Origin: Bryobacteraceae bacterium
Lineage (GTDB): Bacteria; Acidobacteriota; Terriglobia; Bryobacterales; Bryobacteraceae
DNA length: 33,018 nt
Direction: 5' to 3'
Assembly: GCA_025928545.1 (NCBI GenBank)
Contig: JAICJH010000073.1
Coordinates: 1-33,018 of the forward strand
Part shown: positions 16,547-23,113 of the stretch, one piece after another
Layout: each line of letters starts with the position of its first letter
Numbering within the stretch: position 1 is the first letter of the stretch
Position numbers and translations under genes: made by a program
Notes under the pieces: model-generated
Database searches by the model: none
What the model saw: only the letters and a program-made list of their open reading frames with translations
What the model was told of the DNA's origin: nothing

Positions 16547-16789
16547 TCAGGTGACTATGTTTACGAGTTTGCAGCAGGCACGTTCGCCCGTGCATAACTC
16601 CGCGCGGACGGGTTCACCATCGGGCCCGAACCCCGTCTGAGTCGAGACGCACCAGTACACGGTATTGTCGTATGCGTCATAAAACGTCAGCTCATCGGGA
16701 TCCACCACGGCATTCATGTACATACCTTTGGTGCGGAGCTTCAGGCAGTGGACACCTACGTTTATTTTGGGTGAAGTGAGTGTCAGCAT
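16547..16789 (-). CDS. Unrecognised 80-residue Cys-containing protein downstream of the FAD subunit
   Basis: I do not recognise a family. With ATG at 16789 (11 nt below the stop of the FAD-subunit gene, same strand) the product is 80 residues with five cysteines at 15, 47, 66, 72 and 73, including a vicinal pair, and the segments DELTFYDAYDNTVYWCV and AELCTGERACCKLV. No signal peptide or long hydrophobic stretch is seen. A longer reading from 16849 would overlap the upstream gene by 50 nt and is less likely. Its position suggests co-transcription with the molybdenum hydroxylase. A metal-binding or accessory role is possible but unproven, and it may be an unrelated small gene. Confidence 0.6.
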   Translation of the reverse strand: MLTLTSPKINVGVHCLKLRTKGMYMNAVVDPDELTFYDAYDNTVYWCVSTQTGFGPDGEPVRAELCTGERACCKLVNIVT

Positions 16790-16799
16790 ATCGTCTCTG

Positions 16800-17783
16800 T
16801 CAGGCGGTCTGGATACCGGCGGCTCGTAAAATAGCTCGTTTGACGGCAACTTTCGCGACGTCTACTTTGTACGCGTTCTGGCTCATGGGACGCGCATTCT
16901 TCACCGCGGCTTCGGCGGCGGCAGCCGCGGTCTCTTCGGTAATCGTCTTTCCCACGAGAGCCTGTTCGGCCTCCGGCGAACGCCAGGGGATGGGTGCAAC
17001 GGCCCCCATCACTACTTTGGCCGATTGGACAGTTGAACCGCTGAGCGAAATCAGAACGGTGGCAAAGGCGATGGGCCAATCGTGCGAGGCTTTGTAACGC
17101 ACTTCATAGTGCCCGCTCTTCAGGTTGCCGGGCGCGGGCAGGATCACGTGAGTCAACAATTCGTCGGGCGCCAGCGCATTCTCCACGCGCACGTTTTGCC
17201 TCGGCAAGGTGAAATAATCGGCGGCGGGCACCAGCCGCTCGCCCTTCGGCCCCGCGAGGCGGAACGTTGCTCCGTAGGCGACCATGGGCACGGCCAGACT
17301 CGACGGATGCACGATGAAACTCGGCCCCGCGCCGAAAACCGCGTGAAACTGATTCTCACCGGCGGGCGAGAAGCACCTGTCGCCACCCTTTTTGAAGCAG
17401 ACGAATTCTTCGTTACGAAAATACCAGCAGCGGGGACGCTGATTGAGATTGCCACCCACCGTGCCCTGATTCCGAATCTGCGGCGTGCCGACTTCGATTG
17501 CCGCCGCGCCGATTGCCGGATACATGCGCAGGATTTCCGGGTGCTCCGCCACATCCACCATCTTCATGGCCGCGCCGATCCGCAGCCCGCCGCCCGAAGG
17601 CGTGACGGTGGATTCCAGGGCGGATTTGACGTTGACGATCCGCTCCGGCTGGGTGACGTAATCCTTCATGCGCGCCAGCAGATCCTGACCGCCGCCGAGT
17701 GGCAGCGCCTGCTCAAACTGCGGCAAGAGTGCGGCTACCGCTTCTTTTTCATTCGCCGGATTGACGTAAGCAAAGGCTTTCAC
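16800..17783 (-). CDS. Molybdenum hydroxylase FAD-binding subunit (PaoB/YagS-like)
   Basis: This is the FAD subunit of a xanthine-dehydrogenase-family enzyme, passing electrons from the [2Fe-2S] subunit to the final acceptor. The 327-residue protein has the FAD motif LGGGQDLLARMKD at 29-41 and the second one, IRNQGTVGGNLNQRPRC, at 103-119. Cysteines C119, C129 and C137 lie in the loop that in E. coli PaoB-type proteins carries an extra [4Fe-4S] cluster. I see only three cysteines there, so a fourth ligand is uncertain. The CO-dehydrogenase flavoprotein C-terminal domain follows from about residue 215. GGGAGG precedes the ATG by 4 nt. It has no signal peptide, so export would rely on the partner subunit. 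Confidence 0.93.
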   Translation of the reverse strand: MKAFAYVNPANEKEAVAALLPQFEQALPLGGGQDLLARMKDYVTQPERIVNVKSALESTVTPSGGGLRIGAAMKMVDVAEHPEILRMYPAIGAAAIEVGTPQIRNQGTVGGNLNQRPRCWYFRNEEFVCFKKGGDRCFSPAGENQFHAVFGAGPSFIVHPSSLAVPMVAYGATFRLAGPKGERLVPAADYFTLPRQNVRVENALAPDELLTHVILPAPGNLKSGHYEVRYKASHDWPIAFATVLISLSGSTVQSAKVVMGAVAPIPWRSPEAEQALVGKTITEETAAAAAEAAVKNARPMSQNAYKVDVAKVAVKRAILRAAGIQTA

Positions 17784-17808
17784 ATAACCTCCCGATTCTT
17801 CACTGGCT

Positions 17809-19953
17809 TCACGCTTTCCCCTGCCGCATGGCGCCCAAAACCCTGGCGGGAGTCAGAGGCAGGCTACGCATCGTCACCCCGGTCGCATTGCGGACGGCAA
17901 GGGCAATTGCCGCCGCAGTGGCAACCGTGGGCGGTTCGCCGAGCCCGATCACGCCGCGCTCCGGCTGTTCCTTAATGCGTACGTCTATATGCGGAATATC
18001 CGACATGCCTGCGAGTAAATACCACTCCATGTTCGGATTGACCATCTGGCCTGTATTGCGGTCGAGAATTCGATCCTCGAAGAGCGCAAAGTTGAGCGAG
18101 CCAACAACGCCACCGTAACACTGACTTTCCGCAGTCAGGCGGCTCACCACCAAACCGCAGTCCTGGAGCACCAGAATGCGCGTGACTTTGACAATGCCGG
18201 TTTCGATATCGACGGAAACTTCGGCGAACTGCGCGCCGCTGGTGGTCGTTGACGACATGCCAGCTCTCCAGTCGCCATCGGCCGTGATGGGCTGCGGACC
18301 GATCTGCTTACAAGCGTCGGCCCAGGACATTCCTTTGGAGGGATCGCTCGCGACCTGAATGCGGCCACCGGTTGCCACGAGTGATGCGGAATCGACGCCC
18401 AGCGCTGGCGCCACCTTTTCCTTCAGAGCATCGAGCGCCTTGACGGCTGCGACGCGGATGCCGGGGCTGATACTTGCCGCGGTCGTACTGCCACCTGAGA
18501 GGGCGCTCACACCGAAAGCGGTGTCGCCGATTTCGGGTCTGATCTGCGAGGGACGAAGTCCCAGAGTATCGGCTGCGATGACGGCAACTAAGGTGCGCGT
18601 GCCGGTGCCAAGATCCTGCGTGCCGAGGCGCATGACGACGCCGCCATCCGAGGTGATCTCGCAATGTGCCGGAGAGGGTCCGCGGCCTCCCCCGCCCCAG
18701 GTGTTCACGGAGACGCCCATGCCGGTCTTTATCGGTCCGGGAGTCTTGTCTCCAGTCGCATGCCGCTTACTCCAGCCGAATTCCGCGGCGCCTTCCTGGA
18801 GATAGCTGCGCCACATCGCATTGGGCGCGAGGGGCGGCAGGTTCTTGATGCGAAACTCGACCGGGTCCATGTTGATCTGGTCCGCCAGTTCATCCATGAT
18901 GATCTCGGTGTTGAACGAACCCTGCGGATGGCCCGGCGCCCGCATGGGACGCTGCTGGCCGGTATTGGTGAAGACGTTCTTGTGGGCACGGGTTCGATTG
19001 GCAACCTGATAAATGGCCGGCAGCGGGACGTCGGGGGTGGGGCCGGCGCCACCGGTGCCCCAGGACTGCGCATCGAAAGCGGTGATGATGCCGTCGGCCG
19101 AAACACCGGCCTTAATTTTCGATGAAGCCGAGGGACGATTGCCGGTCGCCAGATGCTCTTCCTTGCGGTCCAGCATCAGCTTGACGGGGGCATTCGCAGC
19201 TTTCGCAAGCTTGGCGCACATCAGACCTTCGGCACCGACACTTAGCGCCTTGCTGCCGAAGCCGCCACCCATATATTGACAAAGAACGCGCACGTTGGCC
19301 TGCGGAATGCCGAGGGCGCTGGCAAAGTTTTCGCGGGCTCCGCTGATACCCTGGGTCGAGATCCATGCCGTCAGCCGATCGCCATTCCATTCACACACCG
19401 TGCCATGCGACTCCATGCAGGTGTGGGTAATGACCTGGGTTGAATAGGTGCCTTCGACGATTTTGGCCGCAGCCGCAAAGCCGGCGGTGAGATCTCCCGT
19501 CTGGGCGGGCCGCGCATCGCGTACATTTCCGCCGGTAAACACCGCCGGAGCCGTGCCGTCCAGAGCCTTTTGCTCGATGGTTATGTGCGGCAGGACCTCG
19601 TACTGTACTTTGACCGCCCGTGCCGCATCTATTGCATGCTCCTCGGTATCGGCCGCGATGGCCGCGACTTCATCACCCTGGAACATCACACGATTGTTGG
19701 CCGCATCGGTGAAATCACGGACGAGCAGTGCGGTTTTGACGCCCGGCATTCTTGTGGCCGGCGTCAAATCGACCGAGACAACCCTCGCATGCGGATAGGG
19801 CGAGCGGACGATCCGGCCGTAGAGCATTCCAGGCCGGTTGATGTCGAAAGTGTATTTTGCCCGGCCTGTGACCTTGTCGGGGCCGTCGACGCGATTGACG
19901 CGCGTCCCCAGCACGGATGATTTGACTGGCCAGTCGAACTCGGAATCAGCCAC
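17809..19953 (-). CDS. Molybdenum hydroxylase molybdopterin-binding catalytic subunit (PaoC/YagR-like)
   Basis: This is the catalytic subunit of an aldehyde oxidase/xanthine dehydrogenase-type enzyme. The 714-residue protein has the a/b hammerhead domain (RVDGPDKVTGRAKYTFDI at 21-38), the molybdopterin loop MGGGFGSKA, a QCYGGVVG segment, and the C-terminal GLGEPPTVATAAAIALAVRNATG with the essential base E673. Length fits the separate large subunit of three-subunit enzymes (about 730). There is no N-terminal signal, so it is probably co-exported with the Tat-targeted Fe-S subunit. It overlaps that subunit's gene by 8 nt and is 25 nt upstream of the FAD-subunit gene. The substrate cannot be read from sequence; aldehydes are the best guess by resemblance. 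Confidence 0.94.
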   Translation of the reverse strand: MADSEFDWPVKSSVLGTRVNRVDGPDKVTGRAKYTFDINRPGMLYGRIVRSPYPHARVVSVDLTPATRMPGVKTALLVRDFTDAANNRVMFQGDEVAAIAADTEEHAIDAARAVKVQYEVLPHITIEQKALDGTAPAVFTGGNVRDARPAQTGDLTAGFAAAAKIVEGTYSTQVITHTCMESHGTVCEWNGDRLTAWISTQGISGARENFASALGIPQANVRVLCQYMGGGFGSKALSVGAEGLMCAKLAKAANAPVKLMLDRKEEHLATGNRPSASSKIKAGVSADGIITAFDAQSWGTGGAGPTPDVPLPAIYQVANRTRAHKNVFTNTGQQRPMRAPGHPQGSFNTEIIMDELADQINMDPVEFRIKNLPPLAPNAMWRSYLQEGAAEFGWSKRHATGDKTPGPIKTGMGVSVNTWGGGGRGPSPAHCEITSDGGVVMRLGTQDLGTGTRTLVAVIAADTLGLRPSQIRPEIGDTAFGVSALSGGSTTAASISPGIRVAAVKALDALKEKVAPALGVDSASLVATGGRIQVASDPSKGMSWADACKQIGPQPITADGDWRAGMSSTTTSGAQFAEVSVDIETGIVKVTRILVLQDCGLVVSRLTAESQCYGGVVGSLNFALFEDRILDRNTGQMVNPNMEWYLLAGMSDIPHIDVRIKEQPERGVIGLGEPPTVATAAAIALAVRNATGVTMRSLPLTPARVLGAMRQGKA

Positions 19954-20560
19954 GTTGGCCCCCTTTCACACTGGATACGGCTTCGAAAATCCGGGAGAAC
20001 GTACCGCACCGGCATATGTTGCCGTCGAGACCTTTCCTGATTTGTTCGGGAGAAGGATTGGGATTTTTCTCCAGCAACGCGACGCTCGCCATAATGAAGC
20101 CCGGCGTGCAGAAACCGCACATCAGGGCATCCTTATCGCAAAACGCCTGCTGCACGGGATGCAACTGGTCGGCGGTCGCGAGACCATCGACATTGCGAAT
20201 CTGCTTGCCCTGTACTTCGATGGCGAGGGTGGAACAGGAATAGACCGGCCGGCCATCGACAATCATGGTGCAGGCGCCGCAGGCGCCGCGGTCGCAGCCG
20301 CGCTTATTGCCCGTCAGATTCGCGCGCATGCGCAACGCATCGAGCAGAGTCACGCGAGGCTCGATCATGAGATCGAGTTGTTTGCCGTTCACGTTGAGGC
20401 GCACGGGCACTTCGCCGGGACCGACTGTTGCAACCGTGCCCTGAGCTGCCACTTCGACGGGCGCAGCGATAGTCTCTGCGAGACTGACGACGCCTGTGGT
20501 TCGGAGAAAATTGCGGCGATTCAACCTGAAACCGTTGGATGCCGCGTCCTTCTTAGCCAT
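19946..20560 (-). CDS. Tat-exported [2Fe-2S] subunit of molybdenum hydroxylase (PaoA/YagT-like)
   Basis: This subunit carries two [2Fe-2S] clusters linking the Mo site to FAD. The 204-residue protein has a twin-arginine signal (LNRRNFLRTTG at 13-23, then a hydrophobic stretch and an Ala-rich cleavage region near 38-40). Plant-ferredoxin ligands are C89, C94, C97 and C109; the second-domain ligands are C148, C151, C183 and C185. AGAAGGG precedes the ATG. The signal implies the complex works in the periplasm, as E. coli PaoABC does. Gene order here is Fe-S, Mo, FAD, unlike paoABC (Fe-S, FAD, Mo). No PaoD-type maturation factor is visible nearby. Confidence 0.95.
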   Translation of the reverse strand: MAKKDAASNGFRLNRRNFLRTTGVVSLAETIAAPVEVAAQGTVATVGPGEVPVRLNVNGKQLDLMIEPRVTLLDALRMRANLTGNKRGCDRGACGACTMIVDGRPVYSCSTLAIEVQGKQIRNVDGLATADQLHPVQQAFCDKDALMCGFCTPGFIMASVALLEKNPNPSPEQIRKGLDGNICRCGTFSRIFEAVSSVKGGQRG

Positions 20561-20639
20561 TCACCCTTCTCTCTGTTGCCAGTGGGACAGGACTCCGGGC
20601 TTCGCGACCGAGAGCTTAGTACCGCGGCCAACGACTCAC

Positions 20640-20668
20640 ATTATGACGCGTTTTCAATGCCCTGTCAC
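20640..20668 (-). promoter_or_regulatory. Inner promoter of the molybdenum hydroxylase operon
   Basis: On the minus strand GTGACA (20668-20663) and CATAAT (20645-20640) are separated by 17 nt. Each differs from the sigma-70 consensus at one base. Transcription would start near 20633, giving a leader of about 70 nt before the Fe-S subunit. The prediction is by pattern only. Confidence 0.5.
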
Positions 20669-20831
20669 GCGCAGCGCGGCCGGTTTGATTGCCCGATTGT
20701 GCCGATTCGTTGCCTATTTGTGTTGGGGGTTTGGATCGGTGCGGGACAGCACCTGAAGATGGTCGGGTGAAGCGTAACCAGGGAGGCGGGACCAGAAAGG
20801 AAGGGCGGATTCGCTCTCCTTCCACAATTCA

Positions 20832-20840
20832 ATTATACCA
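20832..20840 (-). promoter_or_regulatory. Outer extended -10 promoter of the hydroxylase operon
   Basis: On the minus strand the sequence TGGTATAAT is a perfect -10 with the extended TGn element, which can work without a good -35; the -35 position is T-rich and poor. A start near 20825 would give a 265-nt leader. The 21-bp palindrome covers the -35 position, suggesting regulation. Prediction is by pattern only. Confidence 0.5.
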
Positions 20841-20851
20841 AGCAAAAAAAT

Positions 20852-20872
20852 GAAAAAACAGACTGTTTTTTC
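20852..20872. promoter_or_regulatory. Perfect 21-bp palindrome, candidate operator
   Basis: Arms gaaaaaacag (20852-20861) and ctgttttttc (20863-20872) are exact reverse complements around one central A. The centre lies about 37 nt upstream of the start expected from the TGGTATAAT promoter, where repressor binding would block RNA polymerase. An RNA hairpin would be AU-rich and weak, so an operator fits better than a terminator. The cognate regulator is not in the window, unless it is encoded elsewhere. Confidence 0.55.
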
Positions 20873-21030
20873 GGGGTTTTCTTGCGTAGTATTGGGAAGT
20901 CGATTGAACGGGCACGCCGCCGCGCCGCCTGCCGAACAATGCATCTTTGCGGTATAGACGCCACAGGTGCGTCAAATAGACGGCATCGCCGGTTTGCCGG
21001 CAGTCATAGAGACAAACATAAGGAGGCTTC

Positions 21031-22035
21031 ATGATTCCAGAAGAACGAAGAGATGCCGTCGCGCGCGCACTGCGGGAGGTCTTTGACGTAGAACAGGCCG
21101 ACGACATCCGGAATACTACGGGCGGACTTTCCAAGGCGCGGGTATTTAAGATCGTGGTGCGTGAGCGTCCTTATCTATTGCGCGTCGTCGTGCAAAACGG
21201 CGGCCCGGCGGGCCCCGGCACCGGCGATCAGACACATCATTTCGCGTGTATGAAGCTGGCGGCCGACGCGGGGGTGGGGCCCAAAGTCTGGTATACGAAT
21301 GCGGAAGACGGCGTATCCATTACGGATTTCGTGCCATCCCGGTTTTTACCCCGGAGCACTGCGCTTGAATTATTGCCCGCCGTGCTGCGAAAGGTTCACA
21401 CCCTGCCGGCCTATCCAACCGCCCGAATTGTGAAGTACCGCGAACTCATGGATCAGATGGTGCGCAGGTTTCACGCGGCCGGCTGGTTGCCCGCCAGCGA
21501 AACGGCCGATCTGCTCGAGCTTTACGAAGGCGTGTCGGCAGCTTACAGCCAAAACGAATCGGATATGGTGCTCTGCCATAACGACCTGAGACCGGAAAAC
21601 ATTCTGTTTGACGGGGAGCGCGCGTGGCTGGTGGATTGGGAAGCGGCGTTCGCGAACGATCGCTACCTGGATCTGGCGATTGTGGCTAATTTCGTTATTA
21701 ACAACGACCAGGAGGAGGAGGCGTACCTGCGGGAGTATTTTGGAGAGGCCGCGGGCGCCTATCGACGCGCACGGTTTTATTTGATGAGACAACTGCTGCA
21801 TGTCTTCTGCACGGCGTTTTTGATTCAGATCGGGGCCAAAGGAAAGCCGGTTGCGCCCGCGACCGGTAACCCGGACTTCAGGGAGTACCACGACAGGATA
21901 CGGGCCGGAGAAATAGATCTGGGGGATGACGAACGAAAGATCGAATACGCCCGCGTTCATCTCAACCAGGCCCTGCTCAACATGCGCTCGGAAAGATGCA
22001 GGGAGGCAATCACTATTGTCTCGGCAAAAAGCTGA
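21031..22035 (+). CDS. Choline kinase / aminoglycoside phosphotransferase-fold protein
   Basis: A small-molecule kinase of the APH/choline-kinase fold, probably cytoplasmic. The 334-residue protein shows the catalytic loop CHNDLRPENILF (D185, N190) and the metal-binding VDWEAAF (D202), with an N-lobe nucleotide loop TTGGLSKARVFKI at 29-41 and the ATP-binding basic residue probably R51 in YLLRVV, as in LicA-type choline kinases where Arg replaces Lys. Later helices DRYLDLAIVANFV fit the family. AAGGAGG is 4 nt from the ATG. Substrate is unknown; choline/ethanolamine or a sugar alcohol are possibilities, and antibiotic resistance should not be assumed. It stands alone, divergent from the hydroxylase operon. 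Confidence 0.88.
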   Translation: MIPEERRDAVARALREVFDVEQADDIRNTTGGLSKARVFKIVVRERPYLLRVVVQNGGPAGPGTGDQTHHFACMKLAADAGVGPKVWYTNAEDGVSITDFVPSRFLPRSTALELLPAVLRKVHTLPAYPTARIVKYRELMDQMVRRFHAAGWLPASETADLLELYEGVSAAYSQNESDMVLCHNDLRPENILFDGERAWLVDWEAAFANDRYLDLAIVANFVINNDQEEEAYLREYFGEAAGAYRRARFYLMRQLLHVFCTAFLIQIGAKGKPVAPATGNPDFREYHDRIRAGEIDLGDDERKIEYARVHLNQALLNMRSERCREAITIVSAKS

Positions 22036-22100
22036 GCCGGCTGCATCCGATTCCGGAAAGGATACGTTGCCGCCGATGTTCGCAGTGTTCTGTCTGGAAA

Positions 22101-22148
22101 CCTCCGGGCTACGGACGATGGACGGACAAGCGATCACCTGGCCGGAGG
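22101..22148. repeat. Inverted repeat between convergent genes
   Basis: cctccgg (22101-22107) and ccggagg (22142-22148) form a 7-bp inverted repeat with a 34-nt loop in the 115-nt gap between the convergent kinase and NHL genes. Without a T-run on either strand it is only a weak candidate for a shared terminator. Confidence 0.2.
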
Positions 22149-22150
22149 AA

Positions 22151-23074
22151 TCAACGGCTCTGGACGAACTTCTTTACGTTGGCGCCGTTCACCTCGCCCA
22201 CGTAAATGGCGCCGGCTGAATCGACAGCAACCGCGGTCGGGTTATTCAGACCTTCGATTTTCTCCAGGATTTTGCCATCTTTGAGATCGGCTATCAAGAG
22301 GCAGTTGTTAGCCGTCCCGTCGACCACATAGATGCGGTCGCCTTTGATGAATAAGCCCCAGGGCGTACCGAAGTTGGTCCACTGGTCGATGAATTCACCT
22401 GAGGAATCGAAGATCTGGATACGGTTATTGGAGCGGTCGGCGACATAGATGTGGTCGGCCGCGTCGATGGCGATGCTGTGAGGAGTGTCGAAGTGGCCCG
22501 GTTCGGCGCCTTTGCCGCCCCACCATTTCAGAAACCTGCCGCTGGCCGAATATTTTGCGATGCGGGTGTTCGGACCTTCGCCATCGGCAATGAAGATGTC
22601 GCCGTTTTTGGCCACGGCGATGTCGGCCATGCCGTTGAAAGCGTCTTGGGAACTGTTGTCGCCGGTGATGCCTTTCCTGCCGAGCGTCATGAGGAGCTTG
22701 CCGATCATGTCGAATTTGAACGCCTGCATGTCGCCGCGATCGGTGGCCCAGATGCTACCGGAGGGATCGACGCGGAGGAAGTGAGGCGTTTTGAACATGC
22801 CTGCTCCCCACGCGCGAAGGAATTTGCCTTTGCTGTTGAAAACCATAATGGGCATGGTTTCGCTTCGCTGGAAGACGTAGACGTTGCCGGACGTGTCGAT
22901 GTCAACCCCTGTGACCGCGGCCCACTTTGCGGTGCCGGGTGGGAATTGCGGCCAATCCGCTACGAGCTGGTAGTGATTTTCCGCGGCATGCACGTCAAGG
23001 GGGTGGATGGCAAGGAGGGCGGCGAGAGCTCCGATGAGCGTTGCGATTAAGAACGGGTTTTTGGGGCGGCGCAT
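22151..23074 (-). CDS. Secreted NHL-repeat six-bladed beta-propeller protein
   Basis: The 307-residue protein has a Sec signal peptide (MRRPKNPFLIATLIGALAA..., cleavage near the AAE at 31-33) and repeated NHL-type units. These include GTAKWAAVTGVDIDTSGNVYVFQ, TPHFLRVDPSGSIWATDRG, FNGMADIAVAKNGDIFIADGEG, FDTPHSIAIDAADHIYVADRSNNRIQIFDSSG and LNNPTAVAVDSAGAIYVGEVNG. Together they predict a periplasmic or secreted beta-propeller, a fold used for binding or lyase activity (for example peptidyl-hydroxyglycine amidating lyase). No catalytic residue can be assigned here. It lies 39 nt below the previous minus-strand gene and is probably the last gene of the BlaI-type operon. Confidence 0.9.
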   Translation of the reverse strand: MRRPKNPFLIATLIGALAALLAIHPLDVHAAENHYQLVADWPQFPPGTAKWAAVTGVDIDTSGNVYVFQRSETMPIMVFNSKGKFLRAWGAGMFKTPHFLRVDPSGSIWATDRGDMQAFKFDMIGKLLMTLGRKGITGDNSSQDAFNGMADIAVAKNGDIFIADGEGPNTRIAKYSASGRFLKWWGGKGAEPGHFDTPHSIAIDAADHIYVADRSNNRIQIFDSSGEFIDQWTNFGTPWGLFIKGDRIYVVDGTANNCLLIADLKDGKILEKIEGLNNPTAVAVDSAGAIYVGEVNGANVKKFVQSR

Positions 23075-23113
23075 GATCTGGGGAAATGCTATCAGGCGTG
23101 TCGGGCCGAGTTC

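Larger units (their letters stand above)
20561..21030. other. 470-nt divergent control region between the hydroxylase operon and the kinase gene
   Basis: No convincing gene lies here. On the minus strand I see two promoter-like sequences for the hydroxylase operon, a perfect 21-bp palindrome, and three imperfect direct repeats (GATTGCC 20687-20693, GATTGTGCC 20695-20703, GATTCGTTGCC 20704-20714) just upstream of the inner promoter. The inner palindrome cgcgc-a-gcgcg sits near 20668-20678. On the plus strand the kinase has a strong AAGGAGG (21020-21026). I found only a weak TATAGA (20953-20958) without a good -35 for it. Confidence 0.6.

Noticed and set aside
19838..20770. 310-codon plus-strand frame over the Fe-S subunit and its control region
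   Set aside because: Opposite the Tat/2Fe-2S protein with all eight cluster cysteines; no recognisable domain.
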